NCBI RefSeq assembly: GCF_004769555.1
Contig: NZ_RQFY01000012.1
Location: 310,001 to 374,000 of the forward strand
Reading direction: 5' to 3'
Length of the DNA: 64,000 nucleotides
DNA from: Leptospira koniambonensis
GTDB taxonomy: Bacteria; Spirochaetota; Leptospiria; Leptospirales; Leptospiraceae
Part shown: positions 40,910 to 50,012 of the stretch, one piece after another
Position numbering within the stretch: the first letter of the stretch is position 1
Layout: each line of letters begins with the position of its first letter
Notes under the pieces: generated by a model
What the model was told of the DNA's origin: nothing
What the model saw: the letters and a program-made list of their open reading frames with translations, nothing else
Database searches by the model: none
Made by a program: the position numbers and the translations under genes

Positions 40910-40931
40910 CTCTTACTGAATTCAGTAAGAG
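40910..40931. promoter_or_regulatory. Perfect 22-bp palindrome, candidate operator
   Basis: CTCTTACTGAATTCAGTAAG plus AG forms a perfect dyad directly after the glycosidase stop codon and 65 bp before the lipoprotein start (minus strand). No T-run follows on either strand, so it is not a terminator; the core TACTGAATTCAGTA looks like a regulator binding site. The regulator is unknown. Confidence 0.55.
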
Positions 40932-42857
40932 TCAACTTTGTTTTCCGGAATATAGGACCACTGTGGACCATGGTTCCATTTCAATTTTGAGATTTTTTTT
41001 ACGGGAATCTATCTCTAAGGAGTCAGGTTTTTTTCCTGTCCAATAGTCTATAGAATTCTTTTTGTCCCAAGGGAAGAAGAGAGAGAGTGATATCTCTTTT
41101 TTCTCATCACTTGGATTCCAAATCCCTAAATAACCGGAAGGATTGTAGAGAGCGCTCGGGAAAAACTCAGTTCCGAGCCCGACTGGAAGAGGAGTTTTGC
41201 CTCTACACTTAGATTGGAGCGCTAAACTTTTTTGTAATAATTCAAGTCTGTCTTCATTTACGAGAGAAAGATCGTCAGAGACAAATAACATTCCTCCGGA
41301 TACAGACATGATACTTGCCATAATTTTTGTTTGGGCCTCTGTCATGCTGTTTTTCTTTTTACGAACTAAAAGACAGTCTGGATCATTTAGCCAAAGTGTT
41401 CTATGCATAGAAGCTCTGGTGATATCGTTAATGAGTGCTCTTTCGGTGCAGAGTCCGTTTCTATCCTTGACTAAGATCCTGGATTTTTCTCTGTACCAGA
41501 AAGGTGCCACGTCGCATGAAATTCTCATTGCATCAAATAGTCCAACGGAAGGAAGCATTGGTGCTCCACAGCCTAGGATAAATATATCCTTTCCGACTAC
41601 TTTTCGAATGAACTTGATTGCATCCGCATAACGAGTATGAGGTGATACGCTTCTGTCATAGGTCCAGCCGGGCAGTAATGCAGAATATAAGAAATCCAGT
41701 TTTAGATATTTGTATCCGTATTCTTTTACTATCGTTTTGAAAACTGTGGCTAAAAATTCTTTGGAAGCAGGGTGGGTCACATCCAAACTATAAGTATAAT
41801 CCACACCCCAATTTGGATTCCAAAGTGCAGGTACTGGATTTCCGTCTCTGTCTTTTAGGACCGCTTCTGGGAATTTTTGGAAAAATTTGGATTTTTTACG
41901 AACTAAGAATGGAGCAAGCCAGATCCCAGGGATTAATTTTTCAGAACGAACAGCTTCTGCAAGTAAACCCATTCCGCCAGGGAAACGATCGTTTGTTTCT
42001 AGCCAGTCTCCAATTTCTGCTTGGTAACCATCATCTATTTGGAAAACTTTTAATCCTAAATTTTTGGATCTAAGTTCTTTCAAATTTTGAAGAATGATCT
42101 TCTCAGAAATTTTGGTATAATAATGATACCAAGAACACCAGCCGGTTGGGACCTGAGTCTCAGGTAGTTTAACTTTTAGATTTTTTGCAAGTTCAGCAAA
42201 ATAGTTTTTAATAAAGATCGCTTCGTCGCCTGTGAATTTGGAAACACGGATCTGAGTAAGAGGGAGTTTATTTCCTTTAAAATCTTCGAAGCGGAAAAAA
42301 TCATATACTACTCTAATATCTCCGCTGAAAAAATTATCAGTTGTCTTTTTGGAAGAAGGTGAAGTTAAAATCTTAAACTTAACTCCTTCTTCTCCTTTGG
42401 AAACTGCTCCTGCAAAAAATTTAGAGTCTTCGTTTTTAGGTAAAAGGATTACATACGCTTCTGAGATCCAGTTGCCTTCTTCTCCTGCATGCTCCGAATA
42501 AATATTTTCTTGGGAGAATTGCAAAAATCCTAATTTAGGAGAAACATCTGCGTCTTCTAAATTTTCAGCGGCGGAGAGACTCCAGGATTGGTATCCATGT
42601 CTGAAAATTTTACCTTCTTTGATCCCATGAGAGGGAAGTTCCCACTCGAAGGTAAGGAGTTCTAAACCAGCAGGAGGCCTTCTTTCTGCTATCCATTCTA
42701 AAACGGGAGCATACGTGGATTTTCCAGGGGATTTGACTAATTTAAAGGAAAACTTATAATTCCCGCAATCGCTCTTGGTCTCTGCTCTTCCTGCCGGAAA
42801 CTCAAACTGAGACTTTTGTTCTTCTTCATAGATACGGGTTCGCAAAACTGCTTTCAT
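40932..42857 (-). CDS. GH36-type alpha-galactosidase family glycoside hydrolase
   Basis: 641 aa from ATG 42857; the frame is open to 43031 but would overlap rnd. The N-terminal half is a beta-rich domain, and the barrel has GWCSWYHYYTKISE, QIDDGYQAEIGDWL, the nucleophile in YLKLDFLYSA and the acid/base Asp in RISCDVAPFW, as in GH36 enzymes. No signal peptide, so cytoplasmic. It could act on alpha-galactosides or related oligosaccharides; substrate not inferable. Divergent from rnd with 106 bp between starts. Confidence 0.85.
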   Translation of the reverse strand: MKAVLRTRIYEEEQKSQFEFPAGRAETKSDCGNYKFSFKLVKSPGKSTYAPVLEWIAERRPPAGLELLTFEWELPSHGIKEGKIFRHGYQSWSLSAAENLEDADVSPKLGFLQFSQENIYSEHAGEEGNWISEAYVILLPKNEDSKFFAGAVSKGEEGVKFKILTSPSSKKTTDNFFSGDIRVVYDFFRFEDFKGNKLPLTQIRVSKFTGDEAIFIKNYFAELAKNLKVKLPETQVPTGWCSWYHYYTKISEKIILQNLKELRSKNLGLKVFQIDDGYQAEIGDWLETNDRFPGGMGLLAEAVRSEKLIPGIWLAPFLVRKKSKFFQKFPEAVLKDRDGNPVPALWNPNWGVDYTYSLDVTHPASKEFLATVFKTIVKEYGYKYLKLDFLYSALLPGWTYDRSVSPHTRYADAIKFIRKVVGKDIFILGCGAPMLPSVGLFDAMRISCDVAPFWYREKSRILVKDRNGLCTERALINDITRASMHRTLWLNDPDCLLVRKKKNSMTEAQTKIMASIMSVSGGMLFVSDDLSLVNEDRLELLQKSLALQSKCRGKTPLPVGLGTEFFPSALYNPSGYLGIWNPSDEKKEISLSLFFPWDKKNSIDYWTGKKPDSLEIDSRKKNLKIEMEPWSTVVLYSGKQS

Positions 42858-42963
42858 TCTAGGACGATGGTTTACTGATTCGAAAGATAGAAAAGGAAAA
42901 AAACCGCTGGGGAGGCCGGACTTTTCTTGCGGACCGGAGATCCTATTCGGATATTTTGGCTTT

Positions 42964-43602
42964 ATGGCATCTAACCGCGCGAACAATAAGCCGGATCTTT
43001 TTCCGGGAGATCTTTCCGAAGAGAGATTCAAAGAATATTTAGAAGACGATCATTTGGCAGTAGATTGCGAAATGATGGGTTTAAATCCAAGAAGAGATCG
43101 TCTTTGCGTGGTCCAGATCTGTGATTCTAAAAATAGAGTGAGCCTGGTGCAAATTCTGCCCAACCAAACAGAGGCTCCTCTACTCAAAAAATTATTCGAA
43201 AATCCTGATATCATCAAAGTATTCCATTTTGCTCGTATGGATACCCTCTTCTTAAGATACAGACTTGGGATTTTGACCAAGGGAGTTTTTTGTACTAAGA
43301 TTGGATCCAAACTTGCCCGCACTTATACAGACAGACATGGTCTGAAAGATATTATCAGAGAATTTTTCGATGAGACCCTGGACAAAAAAAATCAGTCCTC
43401 CGATTGGGGAGCTCAAAGTTTAACTAAGGATCAGATTGAATATGCATCCGGAGATGTTTTATTCCTCATCTCTCTTTCCCAAAAACTCACTCAGATATTG
43501 ATCCGAGAAGGAAGATATGAACTCGCTCAAGAGGCTTTCCAATGTCTCCCTGTATTCAATCAGATTGATTGGCTCCAAATGGAGAATTTATTCGAACATT
43601 GA
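42964..43602 (+). CDS. RNase D-like 3'-5' exonuclease
   Basis: 212 aa. DEDDy exonuclease motifs: DCEMMGLNPRRDRL (Asp-x-Glu), FHFARMDTLFLRYR (second Asp) and YASGDVLFL (Tyr and Asp), in one 3'-5' exonuclease domain. The C-terminal HRDC domains of E. coli RNase D are absent, so this is the short form. Probably trims RNA 3' ends. Its stop overlaps the radA start. Confidence 0.9.
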   Translation: MASNRANNKPDLFPGDLSEERFKEYLEDDHLAVDCEMMGLNPRRDRLCVVQICDSKNRVSLVQILPNQTEAPLLKKLFENPDIIKVFHFARMDTLFLRYRLGILTKGVFCTKIGSKLARTYTDRHGLKDIIREFFDETLDKKNQSSDWGAQSLTKDQIEYASGDVLFLISLSQKLTQILIREGRYELAQEAFQCLPVFNQIDWLQMENLFEH

Positions 43603-44966
43603 AAAAGAAAATTTCCAAAACCTTTCTTTGCCAATCCTGCGGACAGGAATTTTCCCGTTGGGCAGGCAAATGTGAATCCTGCGGAAAATGGAATACGATT
43701 GTAGAAGAATCGGGAGGGGATCGTTTTTCTTCTTCTCCCAGTTACAAAAAATCTGCAGTCTATAAGGAACCTGTTCCTATAGATTCTATACCTTCGGATG
43801 ATACAAAACGTCTGAGTTCAGGTCTTTCTGAATTGGATTTGGTTTTAGGCGGCGGACTTGTTCCTGGAAGTTTAATTTTAGTAGGTGGAGAACCTGGAGT
43901 AGGTAAGTCCACACTCATCTTAGAGATCAGCAGAAGTATGATCTCTCAAGGCAGAAAAATATTATACATCTCTGGAGAGGAATCTGCGGCTCAAGTCGGA
44001 CTTAGAGCTTCAAGGATGAATGTTCTATCAGGGAACCTTCTTCTTTCTTCCGAAACATACGCGGAGAATATTTCTGCGATGGTTGAGGATGTTGCTCCTG
44101 ATCTGGTATTTGTAGATTCTATCCAAACTCTTACAAGAGAAGCACTTCCGAACCAAGCGGGAACAGTTACACAACTCAGAGAATGTACACAAGTTCTTTT
44201 GGAAACTGCAAAGCGCACTGGAATTCCGATCGTAATGACAGGACATATTACTAAGGACGGAGCGATCGCAGGTCCTAAGGTATTGGAACATTTAGTCGAT
44301 ACGGTATTATACTTCGAAGGGGACAAACTGAATTATTTCAGACTTCTTCGCGCCGTAAAAAACAGGTTCGGCGCAGTAGGAGACCTCGCAGTTTTCGAAA
44401 TGTTGGAATCCGGATTAAAAGAAGTAAAAGACAGACAAAGAGTATTTATCAGTTCTCTAACAGAAGGAAAGAGCGGCTCAGTCATCAGTTCTGTTGTAGA
44501 AGGAAGCCGAGCTCTGAGTGTAGAAGTCCAAGCCTTGGTAAGTAGAACCAATTATTCTCAAGCAAGAAGAATGGCAGAAGGTCCAGACACTCGAAGACTC
44601 ATCCTACTTGCGGCGGTCATCGAAAAATACTTAGGACATACATTATCAGAATGTGATATATTCGGAAACCTGGCAGGAGGACTGCAGGTGGACGAACCGG
44701 CGCTCGACCTTGCGATCTGCGCTTCTATACTTTCTAGTTACACAGAAAGACCTGTTCAATCAGGATTTGCGGTCATTGGAGAAGTTGGATTATCTGGAGA
44801 AGTTCGTTCCGTTGGACAAGTCTCCCTTCGATTAAAAGAATTGAAAGGTGTAGGAATAGAGACAGTTTTTCTTCCAAAAGGAAATCTGGCAGAGTTAGAA
44901 AAAATCCCTGGAATGGAAATTGTTGGGATAAGCGCTCTAAGAGAATTAGAAGGTTTATTTAAGTGA
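43599..44966 (+). CDS. radA: DNA repair protein RadA
   Basis: 455 aa from TTG 43599, four-base overlap with rnd. Zinc finger CQSCGQEFSRWAGKCESC near the N-terminus, Walker A GEPGVGKST, Walker B, RadA-specific KNRFG (AVKNRFGAVGD) and a C-terminal Lon-like domain. A hexameric helicase that helps branch migration in recombination. A TTG at 43569 would add 10 residues with no family counterpart. Ends in a GTGA overlap with the next gene. Confidence 0.93.
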   Translation: MKKKISKTFLCQSCGQEFSRWAGKCESCGKWNTIVEESGGDRFSSSPSYKKSAVYKEPVPIDSIPSDDTKRLSSGLSELDLVLGGGLVPGSLILVGGEPGVGKSTLILEISRSMISQGRKILYISGEESAAQVGLRASRMNVLSGNLLLSSETYAENISAMVEDVAPDLVFVDSIQTLTREALPNQAGTVTQLRECTQVLLETAKRTGIPIVMTGHITKDGAIAGPKVLEHLVDTVLYFEGDKLNYFRLLRAVKNRFGAVGDLAVFEMLESGLKEVKDRQRVFISSLTEGKSGSVISSVVEGSRALSVEVQALVSRTNYSQARRMAEGPDTRRLILLAAVIEKYLGHTLSECDIFGNLAGGLQVDEPALDLAICASILSSYTERPVQSGFAVIGEVGLSGEVRSVGQVSLRLKELKGVGIETVFLPKGNLAELEKIPGMEIVGISALRELEGLFK

Positions 44967-46072
44967 AATCCCGGATTTTAAATAATCCGGTTTCCCGTGT
45001 TTTTTATATTATAAAATTATTATATACTATTGTTCTGGTTTCTCTCTGCACGTTTGCTGTGCCTATATTCTCTCAAGAAGTTGATCCACTTCTTCGACAG
45101 CCTTGGTTTTCCGACCAGGAGAAAAAGGAAGAATTACTTTATAATAGGCTCCAAACTGCATATCGATTAAGTGCTCATTATGTTTGGAAGACTGATTCCA
45201 GATCTCGAAATTATCGTTTTTACAAAGATGGAAAAGTAGAAATGATACTGGATCGAAATTACAAAGAAGTATTTCCGAACAGACAAGAATTGGATCTACA
45301 TTATAGCGAAGCAGAAAGTTTGCAAAAACATGCAAATCCATATTCTGCAATTCGACTCTTAAAGGGTTCCATGTACTGTTATCGATTGAGATACGGGAAA
45401 TTAGTGCCGGAAGGTTATGAAAAAACAGCAAAACTTCTGGGAAAATTTTTAGATCAATACGCACATAAAGAAAAAGAATTACAAAGACTTACAGATCCAT
45501 TCGGTTGTTGGACTCCAGAAGTTTTAAAGATCAGAAGTTCAGACTTTGCATATTCATTCGATCTTCCTCCCGAGTTGACTTATTTATTTCCGGACGAAGA
45601 CAGAGAGTTTTCTGGAGAAGACCCTGACTATCTCTGGCAAGTGCATAGATTCTACCAAAACTTTCCAGTGGAAGGAGGACCTTCTACATGGGAGAAAGAA
45701 TATAGAAAGAATAGTGAAGGTATCTTATTCTTTCGACCGGATCGAATTGTTTTCACTGTAGGAACAACGCTTCATTTTCATCCTTCTATCTTTAATGCAC
45801 AAAACTACTATCTGATTTGGGATTCACTTCGAGGTATCAATTCCAGGACAATGAAAGAATGGAATTATCTTCGCAAAAAAGAAGGGGACCTATATAGAAC
45901 AAGTTTCGATTTTGTGGGAGAAGATGGCCGCAAAAGCCAGATCATCATTTTGGAAAAATTTTATTTAAGAGGGACCAGAGGAATCCTATTCTCTTTGGCC
46001 TATCCAAGCAAATTAGAAGCCCTCGGCACTAAAATCTGGAGTGGATTTTCTTCCTCTGTCGTCGTAGAATAG
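44963..46072 (+). CDS. Exported protein of unknown function
   Basis: 369 aa, GTG start overlapping radA by four bases. A long hydrophobic N-terminus (about 14-36; LLYTIVLVSLCTFAVPIFS) looks like a signal peptide with likely cleavage after FSQ. The mature part has no domain I recognise and is rich in Tyr, Trp and Arg. Coupling to radA is probably an accident of gene packing. Confidence 0.75.
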   Translation: MKSRILNNPVSRVFYIIKLLYTIVLVSLCTFAVPIFSQEVDPLLRQPWFSDQEKKEELLYNRLQTAYRLSAHYVWKTDSRSRNYRFYKDGKVEMILDRNYKEVFPNRQELDLHYSEAESLQKHANPYSAIRLLKGSMYCYRLRYGKLVPEGYEKTAKLLGKFLDQYAHKEKELQRLTDPFGCWTPEVLKIRSSDFAYSFDLPPELTYLFPDEDREFSGEDPDYLWQVHRFYQNFPVEGGPSTWEKEYRKNSEGILFFRPDRIVFTVGTTLHFHPSIFNAQNYYLIWDSLRGINSRTMKEWNYLRKKEGDLYRTSFDFVGEDGRKSQIIILEKFYLRGTRGILFSLAYPSKLEALGTKIWSGFSSSVVVE

Positions 46073-46077
46073 GGGAG

Positions 46078-46881
46078 ATGTTTGCCTTAGTCAAAAACTG
46101 GGAAAACCAAAGACCTAAAAAGCCTGAACCTCCTTGGAGATTACTTGGTTTGGGCCTTCTGTTTGTGAACGGAATGGCAGCACTTTTCTTGCCAATTGGA
46201 CTTTTTGGGACATTGATCTCCACGATCGCCTGTCTTGGTTTTTTATTTCTTCCTATGTTCTTTATGACCCTAAGGCTGACCAAGTTTTACGGAAATAGTA
46301 TATTCTTTGCTTTGTTCCTTGGCTTCGTCTCTGCACCTGTTTCTGCTTTGTATTTGAGCCATGCATTCGGCTTCTTCCTAGGCCTAAAATCCCCAGAACA
46401 AACTATCTTCCAAAAAGAAGGTGTAGTATCCAATTCTCATATCTATAGATTCACAGATTCCAAGTTTTTATACAAATACCAGGTCACTAAGACCACTCCA
46501 GGTTCTATTAAGAAAACATTGTATTTCCATGTGGCGCCCTGGGTTTCTTCTGATTGGAAAGAAGGTGACGAGGTCCTAACCTGGGCGGTCTGCCCACAAT
46601 TCTCCGAAAAAGTATGTGATTGGGAGAAGCAGAACGCAAGAGTAGGGCAATCATTGTCTCATTCCAATATTGCTGGGTTAAACTCGTATTATGCGGAAGC
46701 AGTCCTGGAAGCCTGCAAAAAGTTCGGTTTCGATCTTCCCAAAAACCCAAGGATCCTTCTCCCAATCTCCAATCCGGAAGAAGTTTTGTTCAATATGGGA
46801 GTCCTGGGACTTGCTGGCCTTCTCGCCTTAAACTATATTTGGATCATTGGCATTTTAGTTTGGAATAAGAGGAAACGTTAG
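46078..46881 (+). CDS. Polytopic membrane protein of unknown function
   Basis: 267 aa. Hydrophobic helices near 22-42, 46-66, 74-95 and 238-258, with an extracytoplasmic domain between about 100 and 235 that contains several Cys and Trp (HVAPWVSSDWKEGD). No domain recognised. ATG 46078 follows GGGGAG closely after the previous gene stop, so the two unknown genes form a pair. Confidence 0.72.
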   Translation: MFALVKNWENQRPKKPEPPWRLLGLGLLFVNGMAALFLPIGLFGTLISTIACLGFLFLPMFFMTLRLTKFYGNSIFFALFLGFVSAPVSALYLSHAFGFFLGLKSPEQTIFQKEGVVSNSHIYRFTDSKFLYKYQVTKTTPGSIKKTLYFHVAPWVSSDWKEGDEVLTWAVCPQFSEKVCDWEKQNARVGQSLSHSNIAGLNSYYAEAVLEACKKFGFDLPKNPRILLPISNPEEVLFNMGVLGLAGLLALNYIWIIGILVWNKRKR

Positions 46882-46886
46882 AAAGG

Positions 46887-46965
46887 TTCACGCCAAGACG
46901 CAAAGCGAAGAAGAGCTATCATTTTCTTCAGAAATACCTTCTTTTCTTCGCGCCTTCGCGTGGAA
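46887..46965. repeat. Dispersed CACGCAGAG-type hairpin repeat, copy B
   Basis: TTCACGCCAAGACGCAAAGC (46887-46906) pairs imperfectly with the arm ending CGCCTTCGCGTGGAA (46951-46965). It lies in the 284-nt gap before the flaA promoter; nothing else is seen in 46970-47110. Confidence 0.55.
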
Positions 46966-47112
46966 AAGGGCTGAAGCAAAAGATATTATGTCTCATATAG
47001 ACGAGCTTTGGCGCGGGACTGGAGTTCCTACCAAGATTGGGTTGTCGGCCCAGAGATCCGATTTTTTCGATTTTTTCTTCAAGATCACAAAAAACTTTTT
47101 ACTTGGCTAATT

Positions 47113-47141
47113 TTGCAACTTAGGCTACCGATATTTATACA
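47113..47141 (+). promoter_or_regulatory. Sigma-70-like promoter of the PUR-flaA genes
   Basis: TTGCAA (47113-47118) and TATACA (47136-47141) with a 17-nt spacer, 25 nt before the first start codon. Confidence 0.5.
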
Positions 47142-47165
47142 CAGAGACGGGAAGGAGAAATCTAT

Positions 47166-47399
47166 TTGGACCCCGAAATCCTAACGGAGAAGGTCGCAAC
47201 CCAGAACAAAAAGTTTCTGGTAGATCTAAAACGGAATGAGAACGGATACTATTTAAAAGTTTCCGAATGGTCCAATAGCAAAAAATCTTCCATATTCATT
47301 CCGGCAGAAGGTGTCGGAAAGATGATCGAGGTATTACGTAAATTCCAAGGCCTGATTCAGGATGGAGAAATTACGGACATCCCTCCCTCTCAGAATTAG
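47166..47399 (+). CDS. PUR-alpha-like nucleic-acid-binding protein (DUF3276)
   Basis: 77 aa, TTG start, AAGGAG 8 nt upstream. Single PUR repeat: FLVDLKRNENGYYLKVSEW followed by SIFIPAEGVGKMIEVLRKFQ. The Borrelia homologue (BpuR) binds RNA and DNA and controls translation; the same here is inference. It precedes flaA2 by 34 nt and probably shares its mRNA. Confidence 0.85.
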   Translation: MDPEILTEKVATQNKKFLVDLKRNENGYYLKVSEWSNSKKSSIFIPAEGVGKMIEVLRKFQGLIQDGEITDIPPSQN

Positions 47400-47433
47400 A
47401 TTGGATTGCACTAAATCTTTAGGAGATATTCTC

Positions 47434-48147
47434 ATGGGGAAAAAGACGTACTTATTAGCTAGCGTTCTCTTTTTCTTGGCTATTACCGGAACTTCCGGTC
47501 AGCAGCCTGCGGGAGGGAACCAAGGCGGCCAGGGTGGCCAAGCACCGGATCCCCTCGAGAAAATTATACTCGAAAACTTCGAGGAGTCCGAAGACTGGAG
47601 AGCTAAGTCTACTACTCCCCTGGGAGAGACTAAAACTCTTAAGATGGTTCAAAGAGGTCTCATCCGAGACGTATTCGATGAAAATACTGTTCCGGATAAT
47701 GGCGGAGACCAATTAGAAAAGAACCATATCCTCGGGATCAAAACTTTTTACAACGATAGAGGATTCGATCGTGTAGAAGTTTTCCCTCCTCACGAATATA
47801 TCGTAAAAGGAAAAGCTCGTCAGATCTCTATTTGGGCTCTGGGAAGAAAATTCCGTCATACTCTATTCGTTAAACTGAGAGACTATAGAGGAAAAACCCA
47901 TAATATCAGAATGGGTCGCTTGGATTATTTCGGTTGGAGAAAATTAACTGCAACTGTTCCAGGATTCGTTCCTCAAAGTACCAGATTTGCACTATTGGAC
48001 AAGAACCTAAGATTCGTTTCCATTTTCGTGACCTCCGACGTTCATGAAGTTGGCGGAAGCTTCTACTTTTATGTAGATGATTTAGAAGTTCGTGCCGATA
48101 AATCTGATACGAAGTATCCTGGTTCTGAAATTAAGGACAATTGGTGA
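47434..48147 (+). CDS. flaA2: Periplasmic flagellar sheath protein FlaA2
   Basis: 237 aa from ATG 47434 (AGGAG 8 nt upstream). Signal peptide 1-23 (LLASVLFFLAITGTSG), then a Gly/Gln-rich stretch and the FlaA beta-rich domain (for example DYFGWRKLTATVPGF). FlaA proteins cover the FlaB core of the periplasmic flagellum. From memory, Leptospira flaA2 lies upstream of flaA1 and is the smaller, so I named them so; the order of names is less certain than the family. Confidence 0.85.
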   Translation: MGKKTYLLASVLFFLAITGTSGQQPAGGNQGGQGGQAPDPLEKIILENFEESEDWRAKSTTPLGETKTLKMVQRGLIRDVFDENTVPDNGGDQLEKNHILGIKTFYNDRGFDRVEVFPPHEYIVKGKARQISIWALGRKFRHTLFVKLRDYRGKTHNIRMGRLDYFGWRKLTATVPGFVPQSTRFALLDKNLRFVSIFVTSDVHEVGGSFYFYVDDLEVRADKSDTKYPGSEIKDNW

Positions 48148-48168
48148 TATTACTCCGGTAGGAAACGT

Positions 48169-49110
48169 ATGAAAAACCTCAGCAAAAAAACTAAAATCAC
48201 CGCGGCAGTAGTAGTAGGTATTTCTTCCATCCTTCTTCTCGGGACCGTGAGTGCGCAATTTATCAAAAAGAAAAAGGGCGGGATCGAATCTCCTACCGGT
48301 ATCGACGTAAGTGGAATGGAGTTACGCTCCATCACTGTAGAATCTTGGGATAATCCCCCAGGCGCTGCTCCTTACGGTTGGGAAGTTGCTACTGATAAAG
48401 ACACTCTTGTTCCTCAAGGACAACAGTCTCAGTACCAGCCAACTGCTTCTAACGCGCAAGCATTGAGAGAAGTGAAACTTCTACCAGGAAAACCTGGAGA
48501 CATCAAGAATGTAGACGCTGGAACTGGAAAAGTTTTGGGAGTGAAGTTTGCATTCACTTTCCCAGGAGATAACTCAGTAAGTATCCGTCCTCCTCGCACT
48601 CCTGAATACGAGATCACTCGTAAAATGGCATACTTAGACGCGAACAATAAAAGAAAAGAATTCAAGATCTATGGTGTTGAATTCCCAGGGATCGTAAAAG
48701 CGGTTTCTGTTTGGGTTTGTGGTCGTGGTAACGAATATAATCTAGAGGGTTGGTTAGAAGATTGGAAAGGTGATTCTCATATCTTCCAATTCGGAGATCT
48801 GGACTTTATTGGTTGGAGACCTCTTACTTTTGAAATTCCTCCGGGAGTTCCTCAAGACGTAAACTCTTTCCCTCAAGTTAAGACACTTGTATTCAAACAA
48901 TTTAAAATTCGCTCTCGTAACGATACGAGCGGAGAAACTGTTTATCTCTTCTTTGATGAGCTAAGAGTTCTTTCTGACGTATTCGAAGTTCACTTCGACG
49001 GAGCTTCTATCGACTTCGATGCGGATGATTGCCGCTCTAAACGTAAGTTGGATAAGATGTTGAAAGTGAAAGCAGAGAAAGAATGTGAAGGTGGTGGAAA
49101 CGGCAAGTAA
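48169..49110 (+). CDS. flaA1: Periplasmic flagellar sheath protein FlaA1
   Basis: 313 aa. Signal peptide about 1-27 ([19 protein letters not shown]), then the FlaA domain: [53 protein letters not shown]. Acidic, Cys-containing C-terminus. A second sheath protein, 21 nt after flaA2. Intrinsic terminator follows. Confidence 0.87.
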   Translation: MKNLSKKTKITAAVVVGISSILLLGTVSAQFIKKKKGGIESPTGIDVSGMELRSITVESWDNPPGAAPYGWEVATDKDTLVPQGQQSQYQPTASNAQALREVKLLPGKPGDIKNVDAGTGKVLGVKFAFTFPGDNSVSIRPPRTPEYEITRKMAYLDANNKRKEFKIYGVEFPGIVKAVSVWVCGRGNEYNLEGWLEDWKGDSHIFQFGDLDFIGWRPLTFEIPPGVPQDVNSFPQVKTLVFKQFKIRSRNDTSGETVYLFFDELRVLSDVFEVHFDGASIDFDADDCRSKRKLDKMLKVKAEKECEGGGNGK

Positions 49111-49136
49111 GCCTTTCTCACAATTCGACTCTAATC

Positions 49137-49164
49137 AAAACGCGGGAACTTTCCCGCGTTTTTT
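49137..49164 (+). terminator. Intrinsic terminator after flaA1
   Basis: Stem AAAACGCGGGAA (49137-49148) / TTCCCGCGTTTT (49151-49162) followed by TT and a T-rich run. Confidence 0.9.
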
Positions 49165-49176
49165 GTTTTATAATAG

Positions 49177-49233
49177 TTTCGCACGGAGAATACGGAATTC
49201 ACGGAGTTTTTCTCTGCATGCTCTTGTGCGGAG
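49177..49233. repeat. Dispersed CACGCAGAG-type repeat, copy C
   Basis: TTTCGCACGGAGAATACGGA (49177) and the facing arm CTCTGCATGCTCTTGTGCGG (49212) form an imperfect, worn hairpin. The 242-nt gap 49111-49352 holds only this and the terminator. Confidence 0.45.
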
Positions 49234-49352
49234 CGGAATCATTATTCCATATTTATGTAATATTTTTCTGTATTTCGTATTTTTAATATGGAAAATATGT
49301 CAAAATGGAGATTTATTTAATTGGGCGAAAATCGGTTCAAGTAGGCTTATAC

Positions 49353-50012
49353 ATGAAGGGGAGGATGCTAAATCTCCCTACTTCTTATTCTTTTTTAATA
49401 TTTATACTGTTCCCCCTGTTTTTTGCAGACTGTAGTACCGATTTGGATTTTCAGTTTGGTGCTCATGCCAAGGCGAAGAGCCGTTTCGAAAAGGCCTTAG
49501 TCTCTTTGCAGATTTTTCATAATGCCATTTTACAACCTTCTGCAAGTGAGATCGAAACCCTTGGAGAATTTGAAAAATCTCTGATAAATTCCGGTTGGAA
49601 CAAGCCTGAAAATATCCAAAAATCCGCGGACGCACTTTCCGAAACCTTCGCCTTTTTAGGGACCGCCGATGGAGAAATTGAAGCTGATATGGAAGCTTGG
49701 GACAAAGGAGATCTAGTATGGCCAAAGCCGATTTCTTCTCAAAAATTACAGGAAATTCGGAATTCTCGCCTAACGGAGATGAGATCTTATTATAAAGGAC
49801 AGATGGAAGGGATAAAAAATTTAACTTCGGAAGAGAGGCAGTCTCTAAAATTGAATGTATCCGCCGGGATTTATCTATATAGTTATATGTCCGAGGCGGA
49901 TCAAAAGAATTCTTTCATGGATGAAGTCTTTCAAAAAGAAAATGCGAGTTGGTTGGTTCGGACCCGAGAAGAAATTATCAAGGAGCAAATACGGAATGGA
50001 GAAGCGTTGTGA
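49353..50012 (+). CDS. Putative lipoprotein of unknown function
   Basis: 219 aa from ATG 49353. Lipobox ILFPLFFADC within the first 30 residues, so an envelope lipoprotein. The mature part is helical and polar (SASEIETLGEFEKSLINSGW); no domain recognised. An ATG at 49365 is too close to its AGGGGAGG to be the better start. It overlaps the next gene by four bases (GTGA). Confidence 0.68.
   Translation: MKGRMLNLPTSYSFLIFILFPLFFADCSTDLDFQFGAHAKAKSRFEKALVSLQIFHNAILQPSASEIETLGEFEKSLINSGWNKPENIQKSADALSETFAFLGTADGEIEADMEAWDKGDLVWPKPISSQKLQEIRNSRLTEMRSYYKGQMEGIKNLTSEERQSLKLNVSAGIYLYSYMSEADQKNSFMDEVFQKENASWLVRTREEIIKEQIRNGEAL

Noticed and set aside
42858..43031. Longer N-terminus of the glycosidase
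   Set aside because: It would overlap the divergent rnd start; ATG 42857 gives a normal beta-domain start.
49085..49435. 116-residue frame after flaA1
   Set aside because: It runs through the flaA1 terminator and repeat copy C and overlaps the lipoprotein gene; no domain or signal.
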